NCBI GenBank assembly: GCA_027186245.1
Contig: CP114497.1
Coordinates: 2,921,501 to 2,985,500, forward strand
Direction of reading: 5' to 3'
From: Coriaria nepalensis
Taxonomy: Eukaryota > Streptophyta > Magnoliopsida > Cucurbitales > Coriariaceae
Length of the DNA: 64,000 bases
This document shows positions 1 to 16,571 of this stretch, piece by piece. Numbering within the stretch: position 1 is the stretch's first letter; each line of letters starts with the position of its first letter. The position numbers and the translations under genes are program-made. The notes below the pieces were generated by a model, which was not told where the DNA came from, did no database searches, and saw only the letters and a list, made by a program, of their open reading frames with translations.

Positions 1-661
1 AGAAGTGCTTGAATCCCTCTTCCTCGTCATCAGGAATAGAAGCACCTGCATTAGGTCAAGTATTGACATTTTAGGGGCAAATAGTCCGACATAATTCGAG
101 CTTTTCGGAAATGGACATTCTTTGACAGTATCAATTTTACATTCTACTCTACAGAATTAGACGAACTAAGATAAACTTGGGCTAAAAGGGTTTATACTAA
201 TTGACTACATTATAACTGCTCTATGACTACATTATAACTGTTCTACTTATTTACTTCGCTATTTTTGCATATAACCTAATTAGGGTTGAATTCTGGGTTT
301 TGGCTTGAGATTTTGACTAGTCCAAGAAAATTGAAAATTTTCACAAAATCAATAACAAAGATCAAACTCCATCTTCAAATGGACCAAAATGATAGAACAA
401 AACCCAAAAACAAAAAAGTAGAAATTCATTACAATCTACAAATGCCCACGAATCTAACTCCACAATAATCAGTGAGAGAGAGAGAGAGAGAGAGAGTGAG
501 GAGAAGAAACCTGGGATTGAAGAATTTTTGTGCCAGAAACTATCCCACCAGTCAGAGTCATTATCGGGTCTGGGTTCCATAGGCACCACGCTTGTGCCTT
601 TGCATTTCTTCAATTTTTTGGAATCCCTTTTGCTTTTCTTCGCTTTCTTCGCAGGTGCCAT
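1..661 (-). CDS. ALP1: ALP1-like protein (Harbinger transposase-derived), 5' part, cut by window edge
   Basis: Two coding segments on the minus strand: exon 1 at 661-511 and the start of exon 2 at 45-1; the gene continues left of the window. Exon 1 begins MAPAKKAKKSK, a lysine-rich stretch that could be a nuclear signal, and holds the motif DSDWWDSFW. It ends CCAG|GTTT. Exon 2 begins after TGCAG and continues in frame as ASIPDDEEEGFKHFF, which resembles the segment before the DDE-nuclease-like domain of plant ALP1-like proteins. ALP1 is a domesticated PIF/Harbinger transposase that associates with Polycomb repressive complex 2 and opposes silencing. Only about 65 residues are visible, so the nuclease domain and its catalytic state cannot be judged. 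A related PIF-derived paralogue is the main alternative. The neighbouring NEK4-like gene supports ALP1 (see findings). Confidence 0.72.
472..496. repeat. (GA)n microsatellite in the first intron of the ALP1-like gene
   Basis: About 12 GA units, read as CT on the coding strand, starting roughly 14 bases inside intron 1 next to the splice donor at 510. Confidence 0.9.
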
Positions 662-779
662 ACAATGCAACAGAGGGAGACTTCGATTTTGTTAGTGAAA
701 TGGGTAGTGGCAGTAAAGAAGGTGAGAAGGTGATCTCGGAGCTCGGACCTTGAACCCAGAAAATGAAGGACAAAATAAC

Positions 780-2260
780 CTTGCTCCACTTCCTGGTTCT
801 TACCTTTGGTTAATTTTTCTTCCTTATATTTAATTTTCCATTTAAATTAGTAATAATAAGCATTCATTATCAATTTCTTTTAATTTAAGTTAATTTTAAT
901 TAATATAATACTTTAACTAATAATTTTTTAAATAACTTCACATTTTATTATTATATTATTTGAGAAAATTTTATTTAAGTTAAAATTTTAAAAAAATAAA
1001 AGAGAAAATAATAATAAAATAAAGTTAATTTTTACCATGTACCAAAACTCAGTGAAAACCTAATTTTAATTAATGGATGTTTTTTATATAATTTTACTTA
1101 AATTTTTTAAAATTATTGTTAATTTGAGTTTTTAATAAAATGTGAATATTATAATTTTAAAAATTTTAAAAATTACTTTAACTAAAATTAAATTTATTTT
1201 ATTATTATTTTCTTTCTTCTTTTTTATTTTAAAATTTATTACTTCCCCATTCTTTTTTATTTTAAATCTTTTCTATTTCTTCTTTATTATTTTAAAATTA
1301 ATTTAATATTTTTCTTTCACCTTAATTGATATATAAAAAATAGGATAGTGAACCGGGATATAGAATTATCTCTAAACCGGGATATAGATTTATCCCTAAA
1401 GTGATTAGTTAAACTTTAAATATATAACAAGTATATTATTAGCTAACAGATAAGAATGCTCTTATATTTTCAAGTGAATAAAATTTTATAGCAAACTATT
1501 TGTTTGTTAAACTGTTAAGAGCAGGTTTGATTTCCTAGAAAATGTTGTATTAATATGGATGAATGATTTTTAAGGAATCAATTAGAATGATTGTATTCTC
1601 ATTCTATCGTTTGATAAGTGAAACTCATTTTGACAAATAATTTTGTATTATCATTTTATCCTCAATTTTAATGTTATTTTATTTTTTTAATCTCATCGAA
1701 CTTTCAATTTTTTCTTCTCTCCTTCAACAGTTTTATTCTCTTCTTGATCAATTTCCTTACCTAAACTCATTGTTTCACTCATTCATCCAAACGAGGGAAG
1801 CTTACGCCATAAACTATCTCTTTCATGAATTTTTAGATCTAACTCATTTCTTCTCTCTTTCATCCAGACGTGAGGAAACTTTAATCTATTTCACCAATTT
1901 TTAGAAAGACATTCAGCAGCCATAAACTATGATGCTTACGTTTATTAGACTATTTTTTTATGACTGAAAAGAATAATTTATTTTGACTCTTATCTAATGT
2001 GTAGTGTAATGCACTATTGTAGTTGTTAGTTATATTTCTTGTAGTGTTATGACTCTTTGAAGTGTTATGATTCTTATAGTCGTTGAATCAATATTATTTA
2101 TGCATTTTTTCTAAGATAATAGCTTTCATGCACAAATTAGGGATGAGTATATATTATTTAATAATTTATTTTGAAGTTACTTTCAATTAATATTATATTC
2201 GATGAAAATTCGATATTATAACAACTAAATTTATAGATATTATATTCTGTATGGAAAACG
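780..2260. other. AT-rich intergenic DNA, no gene seen
   Basis: Very AT-rich spacer upstream of the ALP1-like gene. No credible exon on either strand. A 24-base direct repeat built on AACCGGGATATAGA occurs at about 1351-1398. Scattered short open frames have no recognisable protein similarity. Confidence 0.7.
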
Positions 2261-2265
2261 AACTG

Positions 2266-2345
2266 TGATTGTGACTATGCACATGGAATATGGTCTATGA
2301 TGGTGACTATGCACATAGAATATGGACTATGATTGTGACTGTGTA
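2266..2345. repeat. 32-base tandem repeat, about 2.5 copies
   Basis: The unit beginning TGATTGTGACTATGCACAT recurs with few changes at 32-base spacing and then decays. It lies just before the palindrome array. Confidence 0.75.
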
Positions 2346-2399
2346 CGAGATGAAGACCTCATTGTAAAATAATCAATATTAATATTAGTTACTATTTTA

Positions 2400-2710
2400 C
2401 TCTATGGGTTAAAGGCTCAATCGACCCGTAAAGTAAATTAACAGTTATAATTATAACTTATGATAACTCTACGGGTCGATTGGGCTTTCATCCGTAGAGT
2501 AAACTAGCAGTTATTATTATAACTTATGATACTCTACGGGTCGATAGGGCTTTCGACCTGTAGAGTAAAGTAGTAAACTAGCAATCATGACAATTTTATT
2601 GCACAGGTCGAAAACTCTTTCGACCCGTATAGTAAATTAAAAGTTATGATACTATATAGGACAAGTCGATGGGGCTTTTGACTCGTAGAATAAACTAGTC
2701 ATAACTGCTA
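2400..2710. repeat. Tandem array of about five units, each carrying an imperfect palindrome
   Basis: Units start near 2400, 2467, 2532, 2600 and 2652, so the period is about 65-67 bases early and looser later. Most units contain a stem of the type CTCTACGGGTCGA, a short G/T-rich loop, then TCGACCTGTAGAG, followed by an AT-rich spacer ending AACTTATGATA. The third unit (2532-2566) has the best-preserved stem. No terminal repeats or target duplications were recognised around the array. Confidence 0.8.
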
Positions 2711-2973
2711 GTACGGTTTTTCTTACTCACCCATACTTATAATGAGTAACATGAAATTATAAGAAAATATTTTGTTTATTTCGCTTATACATCATTTGAG
2801 GCTTGTATCCAAATTATTCATTATGAACATTAGGGGAGGAGGTGATTTAGTAATGGATATTAAAAATGAGTTTTACTGCCAATATTAAAAATATTTTTAA
2901 CAATAAAAAGCTATTTGTAACTATTTACGGATGATTTCCTCCCAACATCTCCTTCACAAACTTAACCTTAACA

Positions 2974-3320
2974 TCATCTTCCTTGAATGTTGTAGACGTC
3001 CATCAACCTATCATCCGTAGCCAAGAGTCGAGCCATCTTTATAGCTTCAATAAAAGTGATTGGTAGTGCCCGAAGCTCATTCATAAAAGCGGCCCTCTTT
3101 TCATGATGCTCATTCCCGGCTAACTTCAATAATGCATTCTCAATTTTATCCATAATTGACTCAAACCTCACACTCGCCTTAACTAAAACACTCAAATCTA
3201 TGCCATGTCATGCTAATTTCTTCTTCTTTATTGGTTTGCTTGTTTCACCCTCCATATCAGTATATCCAAAGCTAAGTCCCATTTTTGAGGATGTGAGATC
3301 CACTGTGTTGTCAGCCATAA
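2974..3320 (-). pseudogene. Myb/SANT-type transposon ORF remnant (C-terminal part)
   Basis: On the minus strand an ATG at about 3320 opens MADNTVDLTSSKMG, runs into a lysine cluster (IKKKKLA), meets an in-frame TGA, then continues in the same frame for about 75 codons (LVKASVRFESIMDKIENALLK and on) to a stop at 2974. The helical, charged second half resembles the C-terminal region of plant Myb/SANT-like proteins often linked to PIF/Harbinger elements. No N-terminal DNA-binding domain is present. The family assignment is tentative; a decayed exon of another repetitive family is possible. Confidence 0.4.
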
Positions 3321-4261
3321 AATATAAACTCAATATCTATCTCAAACAATCATAGAAGGATACATTGCAAATCTAGAATAATAATGATACATATCTAGTC
3401 AGATCTAGCAAAGTTGAAGGATATCGAAATAGAATTAGCTAAACATAATTTCAGCTAAATCTAATCACAATTTTAGCTAACCTTAAATCGAGCATATTTA
3501 AAATTGCAGATCCTAGAAGAATATATACAAATCCTATAGAAGAAGAAGAAGAAAAAGAAGAATACGTTCCAAAAAGAAATAAGTATCATTGAAGAAATCA
3601 ATCGAAAAGAAATAAATCGAAGAAGAATTGAACATTAGAGGATGAAGAAGAAGAATATGTCGTGTGGTGTGAGTATAAGATTATAGGAAAAAGGAAGTTG
3701 AAAAAAAAGAAAAGAAATGCTATTACTTGGAGTAGAAGGCAGGACCTCATTTAATCATTTCTATTTATTCCATATTTTTAGCGAGGAAATGGTAGGAATA
3801 ACTTAGTCCAAATTTTGTCAATTCTCATCTATTATCTACTCTCTCTTTATCAATAATCACTCCATTTTTTTGGGCATTTTAAAAAATGAAATTAATTCTT
3901 TAAATTGAGTAGTAATAAACTAAATAATAGAAGTAGAATCAGATCGATTATTACTCATTCTCGTTAACCAAACTGTGACTTAGTTTGTTAGTCTCACTTA
4001 TTTCTAAACAGTTAAGAGTCAATTCGTGAATAAATAGGAAAGTCAATTATAATTCTATGCATTGTGTAATCTGGAAAAAATCGAGCTTGGTTCAATTTGG
4101 GAGTTTCCATTCGCTCGAAGAAGGCCAAAGATTCGTGTTTCCATCCATGTTTTGTGTTCATAAACAACCAATCAAATTTAGTTTGTTTCAATTGGTGTCA
4201 TGCCATTAAAACCATCTTGTGGATTATTTATCCAATGTTAGTAACCCTAATCGAATAAGAT
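3321..4261. other. Intergenic DNA, no gene seen
   Basis: AT-rich spacer with a GAAGAA-rich stretch around 3535-3660. No exon or repeat boundary recognised up to the left LTR. Confidence 0.6.
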
Positions 4262-4266
4262 CCGGA

Positions 4267-5308
4267 TGTAGGAATATAGTAAACATAATTTACAATAATA
4301 TGTTAAAAATAATAAATAGGAAAAATATGAAAAACATAGAATTTACAGAAATAGACATAAATAATAAAAATAGTAAGTATGCAAAATTTGTCAAATGGTT
4401 TACAAAATATCAAAATAGTAGTGCAGAAACTGAAAAACATATTATAATACAAAATGTAAACAATATACTGACAATTAATGGTGTTAAAATAACATAGTAA
4501 TGTCGTTATGTAAACATAAATAATATAAAAAATGGATTTAGTAATGCTTTAAATAGAACTAAAATATAGAGAGAAGAGATTCGCAAATCGAAATGATCTA
4601 AGGAAAAATTATCTGAGACTTGTTGAAACTCACAATTTTCTTAAAATAGATTTGCCCTTTGTCACTGCCAAAGGTTCTACGACTTCTATTTCTCATGATA
4701 TTTTATATTATGAATTACATGTTTGTATAGCACTAATTTTGGTGAAATTTCTTGTATTTGAACACTATCACACTGAATCCTAAGAACTTTAGAGGGGAAA
4801 ACAAAGTCTAATAAGAGGAGAGGTGAATTTTCAGTATAAAATTTCCAAGAGGAAGAGAGTCAATTTATAGACTCATAAGAGGATTCACCCCTTATACTAC
4901 CAAAGGTTCTACGACGTTTGTCTCCAAGATATAACAGATCATGAATTATATGTTTGTACCACTACTAATTCTGATAAACTTTCTTGTATCTAAATGCTTT
5001 CACATTGAATCCTAAAAACTCTAGAGGGGAAAACAAAATACGATAAGAGGAGAGGTGAATTTTTGATGTGAAATTTCTAAGAGAATGAGAGTCAATTTAT
5101 AGGTTCATGGAAGGATCCATTATTTTCGTTTTTAATTTAGAATTAAAACGAAATGAATCTTGAGAGTTGCAAAACTTATAAGATTTTAATCGGCGGCTTC
5201 AAACATTTTAAATTGTTAATTAAAATGAATTAAAAAACTCATCATAAATCTCATTAATTCAGAAGTTATAAAATAAATTTCTCATTAATCCTTAAATATT
5301 TTTCAACA
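4267..5308 (-). repeat. 3' LTR of the Copia element, with internal duplication
   Basis: About 1042 bases, roughly 230 longer than its partner. The extra length is a tandem duplication: a block of about 220 bases containing CAAAGGTTCTACGAC occurs at about 4665-4890 and again at about 4900-5110, but only once in the right LTR (about 8070-8290). Confidence 0.72.
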
Positions 5309-5900
5309 ATTTCACACATGAATGAAAATTGACAAAAGAATTAAAACATACTTTTTTTACCCCCAAAACATTTTTGACCTGGTGATAGTGTTCGACAGAT
5401 CGAAACATGCATAGGATGGTAGATTGATGCCTTTGAACATTCTCTTGTGAAAGTATATTGACTTTACTAGCTGATCAGTGGACGCAATATCTTTAAATTA
5501 TTATGTTCTTCATGTAAATGATAGCATATCTCATACAAGAATATTTCCTAATACAATTGAGTTCTCACTATTTGTTCATTTTGGCCATGAACATCTATCT
5601 GGTTTTACAAGAGCTAGAGGTAATAGAGCCCAAGTCAATTCATTTAGAAGCAGCCACACTTCTCTCTCACATAAGTCATATTACTCTACTCGGATTTCCC
5701 GATGAATAAAAATCATTAAAAATATAACTTATCATTCCTCTTATGCGCATCACTATTTTCTCATAGGAATGGATAAAGAAATAATCTCCACAATGATCTA
5801 ATTAAGTCTTACAAGTAGTTGTCCTTTTGAACTTACATCTTGGGATCTTCAGTCAACTAGGTTGGATTTCCATTATATTGACTTTATTCTTTCATGGGCT

Positions 5901-6000
5901 TTAATCCATTCCCCTTAATGGCTTTTCAACTACCTCTCTATCTAACCTTTTGGTTAGTGGATCCGCAATGTTATCCATAGATAACTTTAATTGAGAGTAG
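5901..6000 (-). pseudogene. Copia polyprotein C-terminal fragment (end of RNase H)
   Basis: About 33 codons on the minus strand ending at a TAA at 5901. They contain the Copia hallmark ADPLTK followed by LDREVVEKPLRGMD. This fixes the element's family and orientation. Upstream sequence is too decayed to join to it. Confidence 0.7.
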
Positions 6001-6530
6001 TTCATTAAAAGATCTTTATATGAATTTATAAATTTCTTGAAGCCTTAATATTCATCTTCTAACAAGAAATTCAAAAACATTGACCAAAAAGACTTTTCTA
6101 TCTTAGTCATTTTCTTGTTCTTGATCCTGATTATCTTTAATGATAATCGCATATGTTCATTTAAATAAAACCGGTTCCATTATGAACCTATTTGGAAATA
6201 CATGTTCCAAGATAACAAATATATTCATGGATTAAACCAAGAAGTTTAGTATCCATTTCAATTCTTTGAAATTATGATATTATTTAGTTTGTCTCAACAT
6301 AATTTTCTCACTTATGTTTTGAATCAATGTGAATATTTGATATGTGATCCATGTTAATTAGTCTATGCATAAAATCATAATTAATATATTTTAATCTAGC
6401 ATACTATAGATTAGAATATTGAAGCAAATAAATAAAAGCACTAGCTTTATTTAATTCTTTGAAATCACAATAATTATATATAGCTTAAAAGTTCATCAAT
6501 TACATAATATTTTCCAACACACTTTCTGCT

Positions 6531-6650
6531 CTTCGACAATAATATCATATTTTACTCAAACTAACCAGGACAAACTAATGTATGAAACCTTCGACAATAA
6601 TATCATATTTTACTCAAACTAACCAGGACAAACTAATGTATGAAACCTTC
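6531..6650. repeat. Exact 58-base tandem duplication inside the Copia interior
   Basis: The segment starting CTTCGACAATAATATCATAT at 6531 is repeated without a mismatch at 6589, and four bases of a third start follow. Perfect identity inside an otherwise decayed element points to a recent event. Confidence 0.9.
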
Positions 6651-7654
6651 TATGTGCTTCTTAGTTATGTTTCAGTAGCATACACTCTAAAACTCTATGA
6701 CATCACAATTGAAGTATTTCTCTTGAAATTTGGTTTATTTCTTAAAAATTCCATCTTTCAATCCCCAATTAGACCATTTATTGGTTCTCTTGAAACTTTA
6801 ACCTTATTCCACACTATTTACATTTTTCACACATAGTGTGACCATTTTCATCAGAACTTTTGGTGTCTTCTTAAATTCGAAGTCTAAAATTTAGTTCTTC
6901 ATTATTCACTTCCTAAAGCTTATGCTTAAGGTGATTCTTGAAATCATTATGAATCAATTTCAAATCGTTATGATTTAATTTTAAATCATTATGAATTAAT
7001 TTTGAATCGTTACGAATTAATATCGATACCCTTATAATTAATAGGGAGTCTTAATGAAAAAATGTTACACTTTATTACAACTCATAACCAATTTAATAAA
7101 CCCTAACTAAAACACTTGAAATTCAAATTAAAGCACGAACTATGAATTAATTTTGATTTAATTTAAAAATCATTATGATTGTTTATAAACCCTTTACAAA
7201 TTAGAACTCCACTACTAATTTTACCATTACATACAAACAATTATACACTTAATATACAATTAATAATAATTTTAAAAAATATGGTTATATTTATATATGC
7301 AACATTTGCAAAAGTGAAATCAAATCATTACACAATTGTAATTAAGATGTAAACAACTAAAACCATATTTAATGTATCATTATACATTCTCTAGTGTTTT
7401 ATATTACAGATGTTTCATGATTAAGAATCAAATATGTATGATTATTATAGAAAATTCGATCCCACATCAAACAATGAAATAATGTATCATATATAAATCA
7501 ATGTGTATCAATTTCATAGAATAACACTACTAATTTTATCATTTAACACTATTTCTTCATTCCAAAGGAATTTGATAATCATTTTTTCTTTAGAAAGGAA
7601 GCAATCATAAAAACTTTTTACCACATAGAAAGAAATATAAAACTTGTTTTAAGC

Positions 7655-8464
7655 TGTAGGAGGAATATAATAAACAAAAATTGCAATAATCTGTTAAAAA
7701 TAGTAAACATAGAAACATAGAAAAACTGTACATAGAACTTACATAAACATGCAGAAAACAGTAAAAATAGTAAGTATGCAAAAACGTATAAAAATACTAT
7801 AAGAATATCAAAACAGTAGTGCAGAATATGAAAATAGAATATAATACAAATGATTAATAGTATATAGATAGAACTGGTAACATTATATGAATCTGAATTT
7901 TTAATAATAAGCAAATGGTTAAAATAATATAATAATATCATTGTGTAAATATAAATAATAAATTTTGGTAATGTTATAAATAGAATTAAAATATAGAGAA
8001 AATAGATTCGTAAATCGAGATGATCCAAAGCTTATGGAAGTTTACAGTTTCTTTAAAACATATTTATCTTTTATTAGTGTCAAAGATTCTACGACGTCGG
8101 TCTCCCAAGATAGAACGAATTATGAATTACGTATTTGTATTATCACTAATTTGGATAAACTTTTTTGTACTCAAAAGCTATTGCATCGAATCCTAAGAAC
8201 TTTAGAAGGAGAAATGAAATCTAATAAGAAAATATGTGATTTTTCGATGTGAAATTTTTAAGAGAAGAGTCAATTTATGAATTTATGAGAGAATTTATTA
8301 TTTTTGTTTTCAATTTAAAATTAAAATAAAATTAATCTTAAGAGTTATAACACTTTACAGTTTCAAACGTTTTAAAATTTTCAATTAAAATAAATTAAGA
8401 AACCTAAATTAAATCTGAGAGTTACATAATAAATTTCTTATTAATTTTTCAATATTTTCTAACA
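7655..8464 (-). repeat. 5' LTR of the Copia element
   Basis: About 810 bases, alignable by eye along its length to the left LTR (for example AATAGTAAGTATGCAAAA and ATAGATTCGTAAATCGA-like stretches occur in both). On the minus strand it starts TGTTAGAAAATATTG and ends CCTACA. Confidence 0.7.
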
Positions 8465-8469
8465 CCGGG

Positions 8470-10610
8470 TCACCCGACCCACTTATTAAAAAAATATTAA
8501 AATAGTAAAAGGGAATCTAGCATAGCAGCAGAGTTCCTCCTCTTCTTCCTCATCTTCCTCATCTTCACTTCTCCATCCTTCACTTCATCTTAGTCTTTTA
8601 TAATCATCTTCTTTTCCTCCTAATTATTTTTGGTTAACTTATTCCAATTTTCAAACTTTCTTCAACATCTTATCTTAAGCAGAGTCCAATCAAAGAAGTG
8701 AAGGACCACATTTTGACATAGTGCCATTAAACCGATAGATTTTAGAGGACCGTGTGTTTACTAATCTTTGACTATACTGTAACATCATATTTAATTCTTC
8801 AAAAAGGAAGAAACCAATCTGAAATTTCATCAATGCCAACGACCTATGTGATTATATTATGAGTTCATATAGTCAAGAAATATATGGTCATTAAATAATA
8901 TATTGAATGCATGAGTATTTGAAGATATTTAGATTTACTTGATTTGTGGAATTTATATCTATTATATATGTGGTGTGAAATTGATACATTTATTAGTGAT
9001 AATTATAAATGATTTAATGTTATAATATATATATATACATATTTGATTATGAAATGTCATTGGACTGAAAAAATCTTAAGATTTGGTGTCAATCTTAAGT
9101 TTGAATATTTTGTTAACTTGGTATGTCTCATAAATGACGTCATTCAAAAAAGTCTTAAGAGATAATTTGAGATATAAAAATAATTTATATTGAAACTTCA
9201 TTTTCCAATGCTTATTGTTTTAGCATCCAGGAAAAGAGGAGTCGATTTCTCTGGATAGCTTTTTATTGATTATACGGTGCTATAGAAATCAATTATAAAG
9301 AGTATCGATAAGAAAATACTATTTTTGAGGTCATATTATAGATATTATTTTTCTAGTTATACTATCACGTTGTTATTCACATCGATAAGGATGCTAACAT
9401 TTGTAACAATTGATGGTCTTGTGCCACTATATATATAATGATTATTGTGATTCAATGTTAGTAGTGTTATTGGACTATATTGGTTAAAGATGTATCCACA
9501 CGACTATATTATTTTCAAAATATGACCACATAAAAGTTACAAATAGATCAATTTGAAGATCATTTTTTTTAATAAATAATTTATTTTATAAAATAACTAA
9601 ATTAATATTTACCCAAGTGAGAGAATATTATAATTTTGTTAATTGAGCTTATTAATTTAGTTTGTTGGGTTTTATAAAAAACGAACTATGTAATATTGTT
9701 GAATTAGGAGATACGCTTGAGAACCTGATATATTTATACGATTAATTTTGATTATGATCTTTTACGCATCTTGTAGTTTATTAAACGTAGTTAACAATCA
9801 TATAAACCTGAGTAAAACGATGACTTATAATGAGATGACTTATTTAATATTTATATATATTAGTTAAATTATTTTTATTAATAATCTTAACCTCCTCATC
9901 ATTTTATTAAGAGCCGTCTAAAATTTTATCAGAAGAAATCATAATTTTCAATATTTCTATGAGCATTGATTTATATATAAAAAAATTCCAATTGCTCAAA
10001 AATAATTATTAAATATATAATATATAATCGATAATAAATTTAAATATAATTTATTTATATATTCTAATTAAATTCGTATTTTAAATTTAATATGATTTAT
10101 CATATATTAACTATATCAATTTCTAATATTAGTTCATTTTTATGGATGGCAGGACTCCACCCAAGTTCACCGTCAAACGTGCCTTCTTCTATGTTCAATA
10201 TATCCTCTACTCGGTATTGAATCTTCTTGATCAAATACTAATTTGTGGCGAAGTTTGTCAAAATGAGTACGACCAAATTATTAAATATGAAAATAGGATT
10301 GATTTGATTTGATTTGATTGCTCAACCCTCTCCATCATTATTATATAATATCATAATTCATGCACATTAATTAGTTTGGCCTTTCATTACGGTAGCTAGA
10401 AGTGGAGCCAAAACTATAGCTCAATAATATAGAAAGGCTTTTTCGTACAGAAATAATTTAATTTAATTTTTTAATTTTTTAATTTTTTGAGTTAAATCGT
10501 GATAATGAAATAAATATCTAATCTGTATATAAGTTTATAGTACGATGAATTAATATAATAATATAAAAATAATATATTTTTCATATATTATAGTATAGCG
10601 TATTGCATGT
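8470..10610. other. AT-rich intergenic DNA, no gene seen
   Basis: Spacer between the Copia element and the NEK4-like promoter. A CTTCTTC-rich stretch lies at 8530-8590 and (TA)n at about 9025-9040. No coding segment was recognised on either strand. Confidence 0.65.
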
Positions 10611-10614
10611 ATGG

Positions 10615-10700
10615 ACGGACCGTTTCGTGAACCCCTGAACCCTCCACGAAACGCACCGTTTCCTTTGACGGCAGTTAGTGCACAGTACGTAACCGTAGAC
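10615..10700 (+). promoter_or_regulatory. Candidate NEK4 promoter element: inverted repeat with two CCGTT cores
   Basis: CGTTTCGTG (10621-10629) and CACGAAACG (10645-10653) form a perfect 9-base inverted repeat with a 15-base loop. CCGTT, the reverse complement of the AACGG core of plant M-phase MSA elements bound by three-repeat MYB factors, occurs at 10620-10624 and 10656-10660. The block lies about 250 bases upstream of the CT-rich leader. Activity is inferred only. Confidence 0.4.
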
Positions 10701-10864
10701 GATAACGTACAGAATCAGATCTCCGTCTCCACTCGTGCACTAGTACTTTTTCCGTAGTCCGAAGAAAATAATTTTGTTTTTTGTTTTTTGTTTTTTTTCA
10801 AAAATAAAATCATTTTAAACGATCCTTGTCCCCTGGACCCCACACGCCCACAGGCAAAGACAGA

Positions 10865-16571
<5,707 letters not shown>

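Larger units (their letters stand above)
4267..8464 (-). mobile_element. Decayed Ty1/Copia LTR retrotransposon, minus orientation
   Basis: Two related long repeats flank a degenerate interior: 4267-5308 (3' LTR on the element's strand) and 7655-8464 (5' LTR). On the minus strand each begins TGTTGAAAAAT or TGTTAGAAAAT and ends CCTACA, i.e. TG..CA. The flanks read CCGGA (4262-4266) and CCGGG (8465-8469), a 5-base target duplication with one mismatch. A fragment ending DNIADPLTKRLDREV (minus, about 6000-5901) is the C-terminal end of a Copia RNase H. The interior is only about 2.3 kb, and gag, integrase and most of the reverse transcriptase are missing or unreadable. A degenerate purine-rich tract lies just inside the 3' LTR. 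No clear primer-binding site remains. The element cannot be autonomous. Confidence 0.75.

Noticed and set aside
7618..8028. 136-codon open frame on the minus strand encoding a hydrophobic, Leu/Ile/Phe/Tyr-rich peptide
   Set aside because: It lies almost entirely inside the right Copia LTR, its composition is what AT-rich DNA gives by chance, and the related frame is not kept in the other LTR.
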